DNA of 64,000 nucleotides. It comes from Chamaecyparis obtusa (Eukaryota; Streptophyta; Pinopsida; Cupressales; Cupressaceae). The stretch lies in NCBI GenBank assembly GCA_027943335.1, contig BSBK01006738.1, positions 315,001 to 379,000 on the forward strand, in the 5' to 3' direction. A model generated the notes under the pieces. The model was not told the DNA's origin, ran no database searches, and saw only the letters and a list, made by a program, of their open reading frames with translations. The translations under genes and the position numbers were made by a program. This document shows, piece by piece, positions 33,621 through 44,747 of the stretch; positions within the stretch are counted from its first letter, which is position 1, and the number at the start of each line of letters is the position of its first letter.

Positions 33621-36600
33621 TAAAGTATTTGCCCCTATAATATTTCCTCAAAAATTGTAATAGAGGTAGTGCTTCCACAAAATCCGTGTATAAGAGCCTA
33701 AATTTTTAAGCCAATAGAAGAGCTCGAAATTAATTTTGTTGAATTATAAACATAAAAAATGTGTATGTATACTATACAAATTATTAATTTTGTAACAAAT
33801 TTGATAAAAATAATAATTTTAATTGGTAGAAATGTGATTTTTTAATCACTAGTTAATCGAAGAAATCCAAAAATGGATGCAATAGTACTGGCCTAGCCTA
33901 TTGGCAAGTACTAATAACTTCCTAGTACATGTCATTAAAAATCCACAAGAAAAAATCCTTGCAAACACTTTTAATTCTAAAAAGAAATCAGAGTTTTGTT
34001 TCACTCATGTGGAAGTGAAAAATGAGATGGAATTCCTAGAGCGAAGCCCCAAAAATTATTTACATTTGAATAATATATTGGATGTGACATGTGTTGAGAG
34101 TGGTTGCACATTCATACCTTTAAATGTGCCAAGATCTGAATAATAAAATGTGTACGATATAATACTATGAACTTAGGGGAAGGAATAATATCATAAATCA
34201 CATCTCATTAAAAATGAGGTGACATAATAGGAGGATGATGTCAGTGGTAGAACAACCCTTCAAATATAAAATCTGACATGGGAGTGATGAGTGGTAACCT
34301 TCTATTATATGTGACAAAATAAATATTTATTCCATGTCACCAATAATTGTTTATTTGAATACGTATATACCTATCAACTAGCTTGTTTTCCTAAGAGTGG
34401 GTTAAAGTATTGATGCTAATAAGGATGAAACCATGAGATCTTAGGATGAACATATGGTAAATGAACATGGTTATCCCACATACCCGAACAATATCAAGTA
34501 ATAAGAAGACAATACTTATGTGTTAGTGGGACATGAAGGAAATAATCAAATAAATCCATGTGGTCCCACATGGATAAAGGCTCAAGAGGACTCTTTATTT
34601 CTAGTATTTGGGATGTTGAAGAACAAAATAAGATGGTTACCCTGTGATTTTGAAAGGGTGAAAGCCAATGTGAAATCTTAATCATGGAAGCCCGAGTGTT
34701 CATGTCACCCAGTAAAAAATTGTCAGATCAATCATGGTTGTCCACTAAATAAAGATCAACAACAATGATTTAAGGTTTTTCATGACTATGTAATCCAAAT
34801 TAATTTGCATGGTATGAATTAATGGTGACATAACGTGTAGCCCCATAAATGTTAAATTAAAAATTATGTGAGATATTCTGTCATTATATATCCATGAAAC
34901 CAATTGAAGGATCTGTGCACATTGTAAATATGTGTGTACATAGCCAAGTAGGGTCTAAACTCTGGTTTAACAAGTAAGTTTCTCTCTATCAAGTGGTAGA
35001 AGCATTTTCTCTATAATTTCCTCTAGTTAAAAGATTGCAGTGCAAAAATTCAGTGATTTCTTGAAAGCCCCAGGTGATTTTTTGTTGTTAATAATGCCTA
35101 AGAAGGGTGAGTCTTTCAGTGATTTCTTGAAAACCCAACTGATTATAGAGGAGACAACACTCTTGGTCGAGTGCCTTCAAAATATGAAATATGGGAACTC
35201 TTCTAACATTGCAACCCTTTCCCACCTATTGTGAGCCCACTTTATCTATGGCGAATGGGTGCTAGGAGCTCTTGGTCCTTTTCTTGAGATATTACCCGGC
35301 TTGACGATAGCCATCTTTTCGCTCTATTATATCCCTCTCCCGACTCGATTTATGGTTTAATCAGATTAATATCCATCATAGATGACAACTTTCTCGTACA
35401 AAAAAAAACCCTCAGGTAGCAGAGTTATAGTGAAATGCACATATTTTTGTGTACTTTTCTAGGTTATTAACAACATTCAAGAGAATAAAAAAATTGACAC
35501 ACAAAAAGAGCTCAAGCAAGGAATTTGTAACTCTAAAATAAATACCAAGTGCAAAATCAGAACCAAATTTAAGCTCGAGTAGAAAAAAATGAGAACATAC
35601 CTGTGAATTGGCATAGAGTCTCCATGCACTATTACATTTGAGGCCCCGATAGCTTCCCAAGAATGGGGTGGGCTTCCACGGAGTAGTGGCTTCTTTCACA
35701 TGATAAACTCAAAATAAATTTGATCTATCTTTTTTTTTGTTTATAATCACAAGGGTGTCAAAATAATGATGGCACCATCGTTATTACGACGGCATCGAGG
35801 GCACTTGCAAAAAAATATGAAAATACACACAAATGGTAGCGATGTCGCAAATTGGCATCAGAATTCAACCCCAAATGTTGTAGTGTCATATTTTTTAATG
35901 AACTAAAATGGGGCATCCATATTCTTGTTGGGTGGTTTATCAAAAACCATCCACCAATAATCCAAAAAGTTGTCTCATATAGTAAGATGTGTTCACCATT
36001 TCATAGACAGATTCTCTTTTCTAGTATGGGAAACCTTTCTAGTACGGTGACTCCTAAATAGGGAACATATTTGATCTTTAGTGATCCCAAGGGCCATCAC
36101 CTTGTCATAATCTATCCCATCATCAAATTGGGCATGCATTTCCTCTCACCATCAAAGTGTAGCATTATGTTGTGTGGTGAGAGTATCCAATAACTGTATA
36201 TAGAATCTACAGTACCAAACATTGGGGCTGATCTAGGGATCCTATTATAAACATCCCCAATACTCCTCAACTATTTCAAAATATACACTATAAGGTATTC
36301 TAATGGATGAAGGTTTGTCACTAGAGGGTTTTTAGGTTGTGGGTTTGTAGGATAAAGATTATTACTTTATCTACCATACCTAATTAAATTACAAATTCAT
36401 ATAAACAAAATGAATTTCAAACAATATAGATAATTTCAAAATTAAAAAAAAACTAGTTTTCATCTAAAAATTAAAAATGAAACTTCAAAACTTCAAAAAA
36501 TGTAAAAAAAAACTAAATTCACAACTAGTTATGAATTTGGCAAAAAAATGGCCTCTTGGGATCGGATATCAAATGTTTTTTTTTTTATATCAGTTATGGA

Positions 36601-36695
36601 AAAGTCGTTATTCACTCCAAGTTCGTGGGTTTAAATGACCCACAACTTTTCCTTTTTCAATATATACGCAGGTATTTGATATCGAATATGAAAAA
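33621..36695. other. Gene-poor stretch with small unassigned ORFs
   Basis: The longest plausible frame is 33901-34143 (+). Its first codon is not ATG, and it contains FLVHVIKNPQEKILANTFN and FCFTHVEVKNEMEFLERS. A second frame at 35040-35234 has a near-repeated SDFLK phrase. Neither is recognisable. A palindrome-like GATATC motif recurs near 36560 and 36680. Confidence 0.3.
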
Positions 36696-36785
36696 AGCAA
36701 TATTATATTATTATTATGTATATTATAATATAGTATTATTATTATATGGGTATGTGTGTGTGTGTGTGTATATATATATATAGAT
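36696..36785. repeat. Compound microsatellite (TAT)n-(TG)n-(TA)n
   Basis: Imperfect TAT/TTA repeats are followed by about (TG)8 and (TA)7. Frames here that encode Tyr/Ile/Thr/His runs are artefacts. Confidence 0.9.
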
Positions 36786-37581
36786 TTTTGCATAGTTAGA
36801 TCTGATATCGGATAAGTTATCTGATATCAAATATATATCTCATATTAGATATTGAATTAGCTTAGGTATTTTCTTTGGCCAGGTGTACTAACATCTAGGC
36901 CTAACAAAACATCAGCAAAGATTTTTGTGTTTTGAGGCAGATGAAAAATGTTTTTTTTTTACATCGCCACTTTTTGGCTCTCCATGATCCTGCACTAATC
37001 CTGGTATGAAAAAGCCTCCTATAAGGTGACTTCCTTGTCTATTTGGTGCAACAACTAGGGAAATGGTAGAAATAAATATCTTTGTCACAATTGGAATCTC
37101 TATAGCATCATGTAGCAATCACTCCAAACATAATCCAACCTCTCCTCTCACTAGGTGTGGCCCCATTGATACTATATACATGGTCCTCCACCATGGTGTC
37201 GGTTGTTTGTTCCCCCTCAATCTCATAGTCTCTCCTCACACTAGAAGTCTCATGATGCAATAAACATCCTCCAAAGTATATGTCATCCCTTATGTAGGCA
37301 TATCAAAGGTAGAGGTGTCTAGATCCCTTTGCTACATTAGTACCATAAGTATAACATCATCATACTATATGACATACATGCACTACACCCAGTATAAACC
37401 TATAGTTTGCATCAAATCCAAATCCTCATAAGAAATATCTCTCATCTAGTTTTGAAGAAATTTGATCTCATGGCCACCTGCATGTTCCCACATCATGGGA
37501 GGTGCCTAAAAGAAAACATCAACACATCATATCAATATTTATCCAATCAAGAAAAAAGTGTAATCCCTAGGTGTCTCGTGA
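36786..37581. other. Non-coding spacer
   Basis: No gene seen. GATATC/TTATCTGATATC-like phrases repeat at about 36805-36850. Short frames at 36912-37118 and 37063-37263 overlap on opposite strands and have no motif. Confidence 0.4.
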
Positions 37582-37740
37582 TGTCCATCTAGGTCTAGTG
37601 CATCCAAATGGGTCAAGGTTGCCCATCTAGGTCAATAGTGCCTAGATGGGTCAAAGGTGCCTAGGTGGGTTTATGGCACCTAGATGGGCCAATAATGCCC
37701 ACTTAGGTCAATGGAACCTAGGCGGGTCCATGGTGTCTGA
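37582..37740. repeat. 19-bp minisatellite, about eight degenerate units
   Basis: Units resemble TGCCTAGGTGGGTCAATGG; five consecutive units from about 37639 keep an exact 19-bp spacing and the flanking ones are 19-20 bp. Confidence 0.8.
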
Positions 37741-37912
37741 TTTAGAGGTTCCATAGTCTAGAATAGGGTTACCTGTAAAAATGAAAGCAAAAAAGAAACA
37801 ATCAAAGATAAAGCATAGTAAAAAATCCTACCTCACGCATCTAAACATTACCATATGAAATTTATCCTCATGGATTTCATTGATCATTTTATCAACATCT
37901 TGACCCTGGTAT

Positions 37913-39057
37913 TGTTAGGAATGAATGCTAAATGTTTGGCAGCCTTTCTGTAGTAGTTGTTGCATTCATGACTATGATTGTCATTGATGTCAACACAGTG
38001 ATCTTCTAGAGACTTGCAAAGAAGCAGATAGAGTTTGAATTAGAGTACATGGGTTATTGTAGTTGCAGCTATGCAATGTTGAGTATATACTCTTTGATAT
38101 GTTATATATCTATGGTTAAGAGTTTAGACAATAATTATTTTATTCATGGAAGTTATGAGCATTTTGGTGGAAGCAGTATTCAGGCAGTGTTCCTGAGTAG
38201 TGGTTTCTGGAAATCAGATGATATCTAGTTTTGTGAAATTAAAGGGAAGTTGAAGACACATTGATAGTGACTTGGATGATAGTGCAAACTTTGAGGTCAC
38301 ATGAGTGAAGAATTATTATAGTTGGAAGCCGACAGTTTTGTGTAATTTTGATGTAGTGCGTGGAAACTTTTATTTTGTAATTGTATGCCGACTCATTTGT
38401 AATTATTTAAGTGTGGTATAAAGGAAGGAATGTTTTTCTTTGTTTTTGGAGAAGAGGATTGTAGTGTATGAATATGAAGTGAAGAAAAGAGCTAAATGTG
38501 AAAGCAAATTTGTGAAGGAAGACATGCGAAGTACAAAGATCTGAAATTGAGATCTGGTGTAACAGTGAGTGCGATTTGGCTCACTCAAAGAAGAGGTAAC
38601 ATATTATTTTGTTGAGTAATACAAATATTATTTGGACAGTGTGTTCAATGATCTTACCCTGAAGCTGTTTGGGCAGTGGGTCCTTTTGTCTTCCATAACT
38701 CATAACAGGGTTAGAATCTTTTAACAGGGATTCAAAATCTCCTAGCAGGGATTCATATGTGCTAAATGTATTTCATAAGACTCCTAATAGAGTCCATCCT
38801 TTCATAAGGAATATTCATATTAGTGCATCTTTTTTGGGCATCATTCCCACCAGGGTTTACTCTTTGATCAAGAGGTTCCCTAGTCAACATATCTTGTGTC
38901 ATTGTGTTATTGTGTATGAATATCTTTCTATGGTTGGTAATTATATTGCTTACATGGTTTTTGTTGTTGAAGTTGATAAATGTTATAATTATCTGATAAC
39001 TGATTCACCCCCCCCCCCCCCCCTCTCATTTATCTTGGTGGACTTTATTTTCTAACA
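37913..39057 (+). repeat. 5' LTR of copia element 2
   Basis: It starts TGTTAGGAATGAATGC and ends TTTTCTAACA. A TATAAAGG box lies at 38417-38424. Near the 3' end is a C16-18 run (39008-39023) followed by CTCTCATTTATC. Boxes of the type TAACAGGG / CTAATAGAG recur four times between about 38700 and 38800. Confidence 0.95.
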
Positions 39058-39059
39058 AT

Positions 39060-39071
39060 TGGTATTAGAGC
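39060..39071 (+). other. Primer-binding site of copia element 2
   Basis: TGGTATTAGAGC, two bases after the LTR, is one mismatch from the standard plant iMet-tRNA site TGGTATCAGAGC. Confidence 0.9.
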
Positions 39072-39113
39072 GGCAGGTCCTTGAAAAAGAAGTTTAATAG
39101 CTTAAGGAGATCC

Positions 39114-40376
39114 ATGGTGAATTTTAGGAAAGAAAGCCCTAAGTTTGATGGAGTAAATTTTGAAAGAAAATATGAAGACACACCACTGTGTTTAGGACCA
39201 GGTTATTGGTTGATTACAAAGAATGATAAGACTATCATTGAAGAGGACAATCTTGAAACATGTACTACTAATGAGAGAGATATATTCATGTGTAACATAC
39301 TTGCAAGAGAAGCACTTTTGACAGCCCTTTCGGAGAATGAGTACGGTCAGGTAAAATGTTTGAAAAAATCTCATGAAATTTGGAATGCTTTACACTCTAC
39401 TTTTGAAGGTGATGAACATGCAAAAAGAGTTAGATTACATAATTGGATATGTGCATTTGAAGATATAAGAATGTTGGAAGATGAATCTTTTAGAAGCTAT
39501 ATTGGTATAATGTCAGAAATTGTTACAGGCATAAAATCTTGTGGAGGAACAAAGATAGAGACTGAAGTGATATGGAAAATTCTAAGGACATTGAATCCTA
39601 TATTTAAGCAGACACATAGATGATTGAACAAGTTATACCTTGTACTACAAACTTTACAAGAGGGACTCTTCTTGGAAGATTGGAAGTAGTAGAAATGAAC
39701 CTGAGGTTATTAGGAGACTTACCTAGAATGGAGACAACATTCTACTCTTAGTGTTCACCCTACTTTGTCAAGAAGCATCAATGTGAGTGGAGATTATGTT
39801 GGCAGCAGCAGATCTAAAAATGAAGAAGACAAGAAGATTGAAGAAGGTATTGCCTTCCTTGTGAAGAGAGAACCAGACGGTAAGAAAAATTTTAAATGTT
39901 GGACTTGTCAAGAATATGGTCATTTTGCATCTAAATGTCCTAAGAGAGTTAAAAAGTACAGAAACAATTTCAAACCTAAAAGATCTAAGGAATGTTATTA
40001 TGCTAATGATGAAGATCTTAAAGCTAGTATAGAGAGAACTATAAGTGAAAGTTATCCTGAGAATAATGATGACATAAGATTTGTAGCAATTAAAGAAGAG
40101 AATCTTGAAACTGATATTAAGGAAGGAAAAGCATTAGTTTCTCAAATTGAAAAGAAAGCTAATTGGATTATAGATAGTGGTTGTTCACATCATATGACTG
40201 GAGACATGAAAAAGTTCATAAAGTTTAACGAATATGATGGAGGAGTTGTTAGAGTTGGAAACAATGCATCTTGCTTGACTAAAGGTATAGGATCTATTAC
40301 TCTTGATGGAAAGATTAATACTGATGATGTTTACTTTTTGGATGGATTGAAACATAATCTTTTGAGTGTTGGATAG
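39114..40376 (+). pseudogene. Copia element 2 gag and protease
   Basis: Gag starts at the ATG 39114 (MVNFRKESPKFDGVNF). The UBN2 region includes KKSHEIWNALHSTFEGDEHA and FRSYIGIMSEIVTGIKSCGG. A frameshift near 39620 and a stop near 39750 follow. The frame 39765-40376 then carries an intact CCHC knuckle (CWTCQEYGHFASKC) and the protease site WIIDSGCSHHMTGD. The stop at 40374-40376 sits where GQL is usual, so it looks like a CAG-to-TAG change. Gag packages the RNA and the protease cleaves the polyprotein. Confidence 0.9.
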
Positions 40377-41658
40377 TTAGTTGATAAGGGATATCAAGTT
40401 TGGTTTACTGAGAAAACTTGTGTGATAAAGGACAAAGATGGAAATCTAATTGGAACTGGATCTAGAACCAGAGGTAATGTATTTTAATTGAATCCTACTG
40501 AGATGACATGTTTGATTACTAAAATTGATGATAGTTGGTTATGGCATAGAAGGTTTTGTCATATAAACTTTGACAACATTGTGAAAGTAAGTACTACACT
40601 TGCAGTAAGAGATTTGCCTAAAATTATGAAGCCTACTAACATGATTTGCAAAGAATGTGTGATGGCTAAGCAGAAGATAAGTTCTTTTCCCAGTAAGAAG
40701 TTTACATTTGTAGAAAAGCTGGAGATTGTTCATACAAATTTGAGCAGTCCTACCAGGACTAGAGGATTCTATGGAGAAAGGTATTTTATGATTCTTGTTG
40801 ATGATTTTACAAGAATGATGTGGATCGCATTTCTTAAAGAAAAGTATGAAGCATTTGATAAGTTTAATATTGTTAAGAATAAATTTGAGAATGAATCTGG
40901 AATGAAGATTAAATGTTTGAGATCTGATAGAGGTGAAGAATTTACTTCTAGAGAGTTTAACACCTTTTGTGAATAAAATGGCATTAAGAGAGTTTTCAGC
41001 CCCTAGAACACCTAAACAAAATGGTATTGTGGAAAGAAGAAATAGATTAGTGACTAAAGCAGAAAGAGCTATGTTATTTGAGAATGATTTGGTGAAGATA
41101 TTCTGGAGAGAACTAGTGAACACAACATTGTATACAATGAATAGAGTACAAATCAAAGTAGACACAGACAAGACACCCTATGAATTATGGTTTGGACATG
41201 CACCCTCAGTTAAGTATTTTATAATTTTTGGAGGCAAATGTTATATAAAGAGAGATGATGATATTGGAAAGTTTGATCCTATAAGTGATGAAGGTATATT
41301 TATTGGATATTCTTTGAAAATCAAAGCCTATAGATGTTACAATAAAAGAACTAAGACTATTGTTAAGAGCGCAAATGTTAAAGTTGATGAAAAGTTCAAA
41401 ATTCAGGAAAGAATGCTTGATTATGAATCAGATGAAGAAGCTCAACCTAAACCTAACACTGGATCTACTAAATTATTTTATGAAACTAACAGTGATTTGT
41501 TGAATGAGAGCCATGGTGAAGTCATTGAAGAACCTACACTTGAAGTGAGATCTGAGACAGTGACACCTAACAAGAGTTTGTCAAGAAATCATCCTATTGG
41601 GAAAACTATTGGAAGCATCAAAAGAGGAGTTCTAACTCAAAATAAGGTACAAGAATAG
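40377..41658 (+). pseudogene. Copia element 2 integrase
   Basis: The GAG-pre-integrase region (LWHRRFCHINFDNIVKVS, then CKECVMAKQKISSFP) leads into the core: first Asp region LEIVHTNLSS (the usual HTDL Asp is Asn), second Asp in ILVDDFTRMMW, then LRSDRGEEFTSREF. A stop (GAA TAA) at 40976 and a one-base shift near 41000 separate this from SAPRTPKQNGIVERRN, which holds the catalytic Glu. The linker (ELWFGHAPSVKYF, then EGIFIGYSLKIKAYRC) ends in a stop at 41656. Confidence 0.9.
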
Positions 41659-43219
41659 TTATGTTTGATTTCTCAAATTGAACCTAAAACTACTAGTGAA
41701 GCTTGTGAAGATGAAAGTTGGACTAATGCTATGAAAGAAGAACTAGATCAAATTGAAAAGAACAAGACATGGGAATTGGTCCCTAGACCTAAAGACAAGA
41801 ATGTTATTGGAACTAAATGGGTATTCAGAAACAAGATGAATGAACAAGGAGAAGTAGTAAGAAACAAAGAAAGATTGGTATGTAAGGGATACTCATAGCA
41901 AGAAGGAATTGACTATGAAGAAACCTTTGCACCTGTTGCAAGAATTGAAGCAGTAAGAATGTTTTTGGCCTATGTAGCTTATAAGAAGTTCAAAGTATAT
42001 CAAATCGATGTGAAGTCAGCATTTCTGAATGGAGAATTGGAAGAAGAAGTCTACATTGAGCAGCCTGAAGGTTTTCCTTTGACTCAAGAAGGAAACATGG
42101 TATGTAAACTGAAGAAAGCCTTATATGGATGAAAACAAGCACCTAGAACTTGGTATGCATGATTGGACAAGTATTTGTTAAAGTTGGGATTTACAAAAGT
42201 TACAGCTGATAGCAATCTGTACACAAAAGAAATTGAAAATGGTTTATTGGTTATAGTTATTTTTGTTGATGACATTATTTTTGGAGGAGAAGATGAAGCT
42301 AGTGACAAATTTGCTGATGAAATGAAGACTGAATTTGAAATGAGTATGATTGGTGAAATGAAATTCCTTTTTGGGATTACAGATAACACAAAACAATGAT
42401 GGTATCTTTGTAAGTCAGACAAAGTACTTGAATGACTTGTTGAAAAGATTTGGAATGGAGAATTGTAAACCAGTTGGAACACCTATGGTAACTGGACATA
42501 AATTATCTAGCACAAATGAAACACCGACAGTTGAACAGAAGAAATACAGATCTATAATTGGAGGATTGCAGTATTTGACACATACAAGACCTGATATAGC
42601 ACATTTAGTTGGAATTGTAGCAAGATTTCAAGCTGAACCTAGAGAATCGCATTATGCAGCAGTAAAGATGATACTGAGATATTTAAGAGGCACAATGGAC
42701 TATGGATTGTGGTATGAAAATTTTGATGATTTTACCCTATGTGCATATACAGATGATGATTGTGGAGGCATTATTGATGATAAGAAAAATACCAGTGGTG
42801 GAGCATTTTTCCTTGGAGGAAGATTGGTTTCTTGGTTAAGCAAGAAGTAGAATTGTTTCTCACAGAGCACAATGAAAGCAAAATATGTAGCAGTAGCAAA
42901 CAATTGTAACTAGATAATTTGGATGAAGCAAATGCTGAAGGATATTGGAATGAAGTTTGTTGAACCTATTTTCATACATTGTGACAACACTAGCACAGTT
43001 AGTATGTCTAATAATCTTGTATTACATTCTAATACAAAACATATAGAGATCAAGTATCATGTTGTAAGAGAGAAAGTTGTTGAGAAAGAAGTCAGACTTG
43101 AGTACATAAGTACAAAGGAGCAGATAGCAGATATATTTACAAAGCCTTTTCCTAAGGATACATTTGAGTATCTGAGAGGTATGCTTGGGGTTATGCCCCA
43201 GCCTACTTTTGAGAATTGA
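41659..43219 (+). pseudogene. Copia element 2 reverse transcriptase and RNase H
   Basis: RVT_2 is recognisable throughout: [19 protein letters not shown], then a TAG at 41896, then [20 protein letters not shown], a TGA at about 42130, and [17 protein letters not shown] with the catalytic Asp pair. A shift near 42370 is followed by DGIFVSQTKYLND and the RNase H segment (LCAYTDDDCGGIIDDKKNTS, then HCDNTSTVSMSNNLVLHSNT, then EQIADIFTKPFPKDTF). It ends at a TGA at 43217-43219. Confidence 0.9.
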
Positions 43220-43587
43220 TGCAGTTGGTTGCATCCATCTAGTGGTATATGAGCCTTATCTTTCTTCTAGACTGGATGTTGGTACTTCCTCTATGGGGGA
43301 GTATGTGTATCTGAGCTGAGTCGTGAGGACTCTAGTGAATGTATTTTCTGAATAGTGTCTTTTAACATTGGAGTTTTTGTTGACATAATGATGAGGTTTC
43401 TATCATTGATGTCAAGGGGGGAGAAGTGTACATGAAAAAAAACTATTTCTACTATCTGAATAGGAAAATGAAGCAAGATTTGATTGATGAAGAGGACTTG
43501 AAGCAGCAGTGTTGCAGTATTGGATTTTTGGAACATTGGATGTTTTTTTTTTTCATCTATGTTTCCATCAATGCCAATGGGGGAGAT
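43220..43587 (+). other. 3' spacer and polypurine tract of copia element 2
   Basis: Non-coding stretch between pol and the 3' LTR. It ends in CATCAATGCCAATGGGGGAGAT, a phrase shared almost exactly with copia 3 and copia 4; the purine run is at 43579-43587. Confidence 0.8.
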
Positions 43588-44747
43588 TTTTAGGAATGAA
43601 TGCTAAATGTTTGGTAGCCATTCTGTAGTAGTTGTCGTTGCATTCATGACTATGATTGTCGTTGATGTCAACACAGTGATCTTCTGGAGACTTACAGAGA
43701 AACAGATAAAGTTTGAATTAGCGCACGTGGGTTATTGTAGTTGGAGCTATGCGATGTTGAGGATATACTTTTTTATATGTCATATGTCTATGGTTAAGAG
43801 CGCAGATAGTAATTCTTTTATTCATGGAAGTTATGAGCATTTTGGTGGAAGCAGTATTCAGGTAGTGTTCCTAAGTAGCAGTTTGTGGAAATTGGATGAT
43901 ATCTCCTAATTGGGATGGAATATGGTTTTGCACAGTTAAAGGGAAGTTGAAGACACATTGATAGTGATGTGGATGATAGTGCAAACTTTTAGGTCACATG
44001 AGTGAAGAATTATTGTAGTTGGAAGCTGACAGTTTTATGTACTTTTGATGTAGCGTGTGGAAACTTTTATTTTTTAATTGTATGCCGACTCATTTGTAAT
44101 TATTTGAGTGTGGTATAAAGGAAGGATTTTTTTTCTTCATTTCTGGAGAAGAGGATTGTAGTGTATGAATATGAAGTGAAGAAAAGAGCTAAATGTGAAA
44201 GTGAATTTATGAAGGAAGACATGCAAAGTACAAAGATCTAAAATTGAGATCAAGTGTAACAGTGAGTGCAATTTGGCATGGTTAGAGAAGAGGTAACATA
44301 TTATTCTATTGAGTAATACAAATATTATTTGGATAGTGTGTTCAGTGATCTTACCCTGAAGCTGTTTGGGCAGTGGGTTCTTCTATCTTCCATAACTCTT
44401 AATAGGTTTAGAATCTTTTAATAGGGATTCAAAATCTCCTAACATGGATTCATATGTACTGAATGTATTTCATAAGACTCCTAACAGAGTCCATCCTTTC
44501 ACAAGGAATATTCATATTAGTGCATCTTTTGTGGGCATCATTCCCACCAAGGTTTAGTCTTTGATCAAGAGGTTCCCTATTCAACATATCTTGTGTCATT
44601 GTGTTATTGTGTATGAATATATTTCTATGGTTGGTAATTATATTGCTTACATGGTTTAATGTTGTTGAAGTTGATAAAAGTTATATTTATCTGATAACTG
44701 ATTCACCGCCCCCTCTTAGTTATCCCTGTGGACTTTACTTTCTAACA
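43588..44747 (+). repeat. 3' LTR of copia element 2
   Basis: Homologous to 37913-39057 along its length, with many substitutions and small indels. It begins TTTTAGGAATG instead of TGTTAGGAATG, with a TATAAAGG box near 44114 and a shortened C tract near 44706-44713. It ends TTTCTAACA. Confidence 0.95.

Larger units (their letters stand above)
37913..44747 (+). mobile_element. Copia element 2: Ty1/copia retrotransposon, full length but decayed
   Basis: LTRs of 1145 bp (37913-39057) and about 1160 bp (43588-44747) enclose a primer-binding site, gag, protease, integrase, reverse transcriptase, RNase H and a polypurine tract, in copia order on the + strand. The left LTR has TG...CA ends; the right begins TT instead of TG. 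Flanking pentamers are GGTAT and TGTAG, so no target duplication is evident. Gag-pol has several stops and at least three frameshifts. Confidence 0.95.

Noticed and set aside
33901..34143. 80-codon ORF as a host gene
   Set aside because: Its first codon is not ATG, it has no motif or splice context, and it lies in a low-complexity AT-rich neighbourhood.
36696..36785. Microsatellite-derived ORFs
   Set aside because: The Tyr/Ile and Thr/His runs come from TA and TG repeats.
40539..41171. 210-codon minus-strand ORF in copia 2
   Set aside because: It is fully antisense to the integrase and matches nothing on its own.
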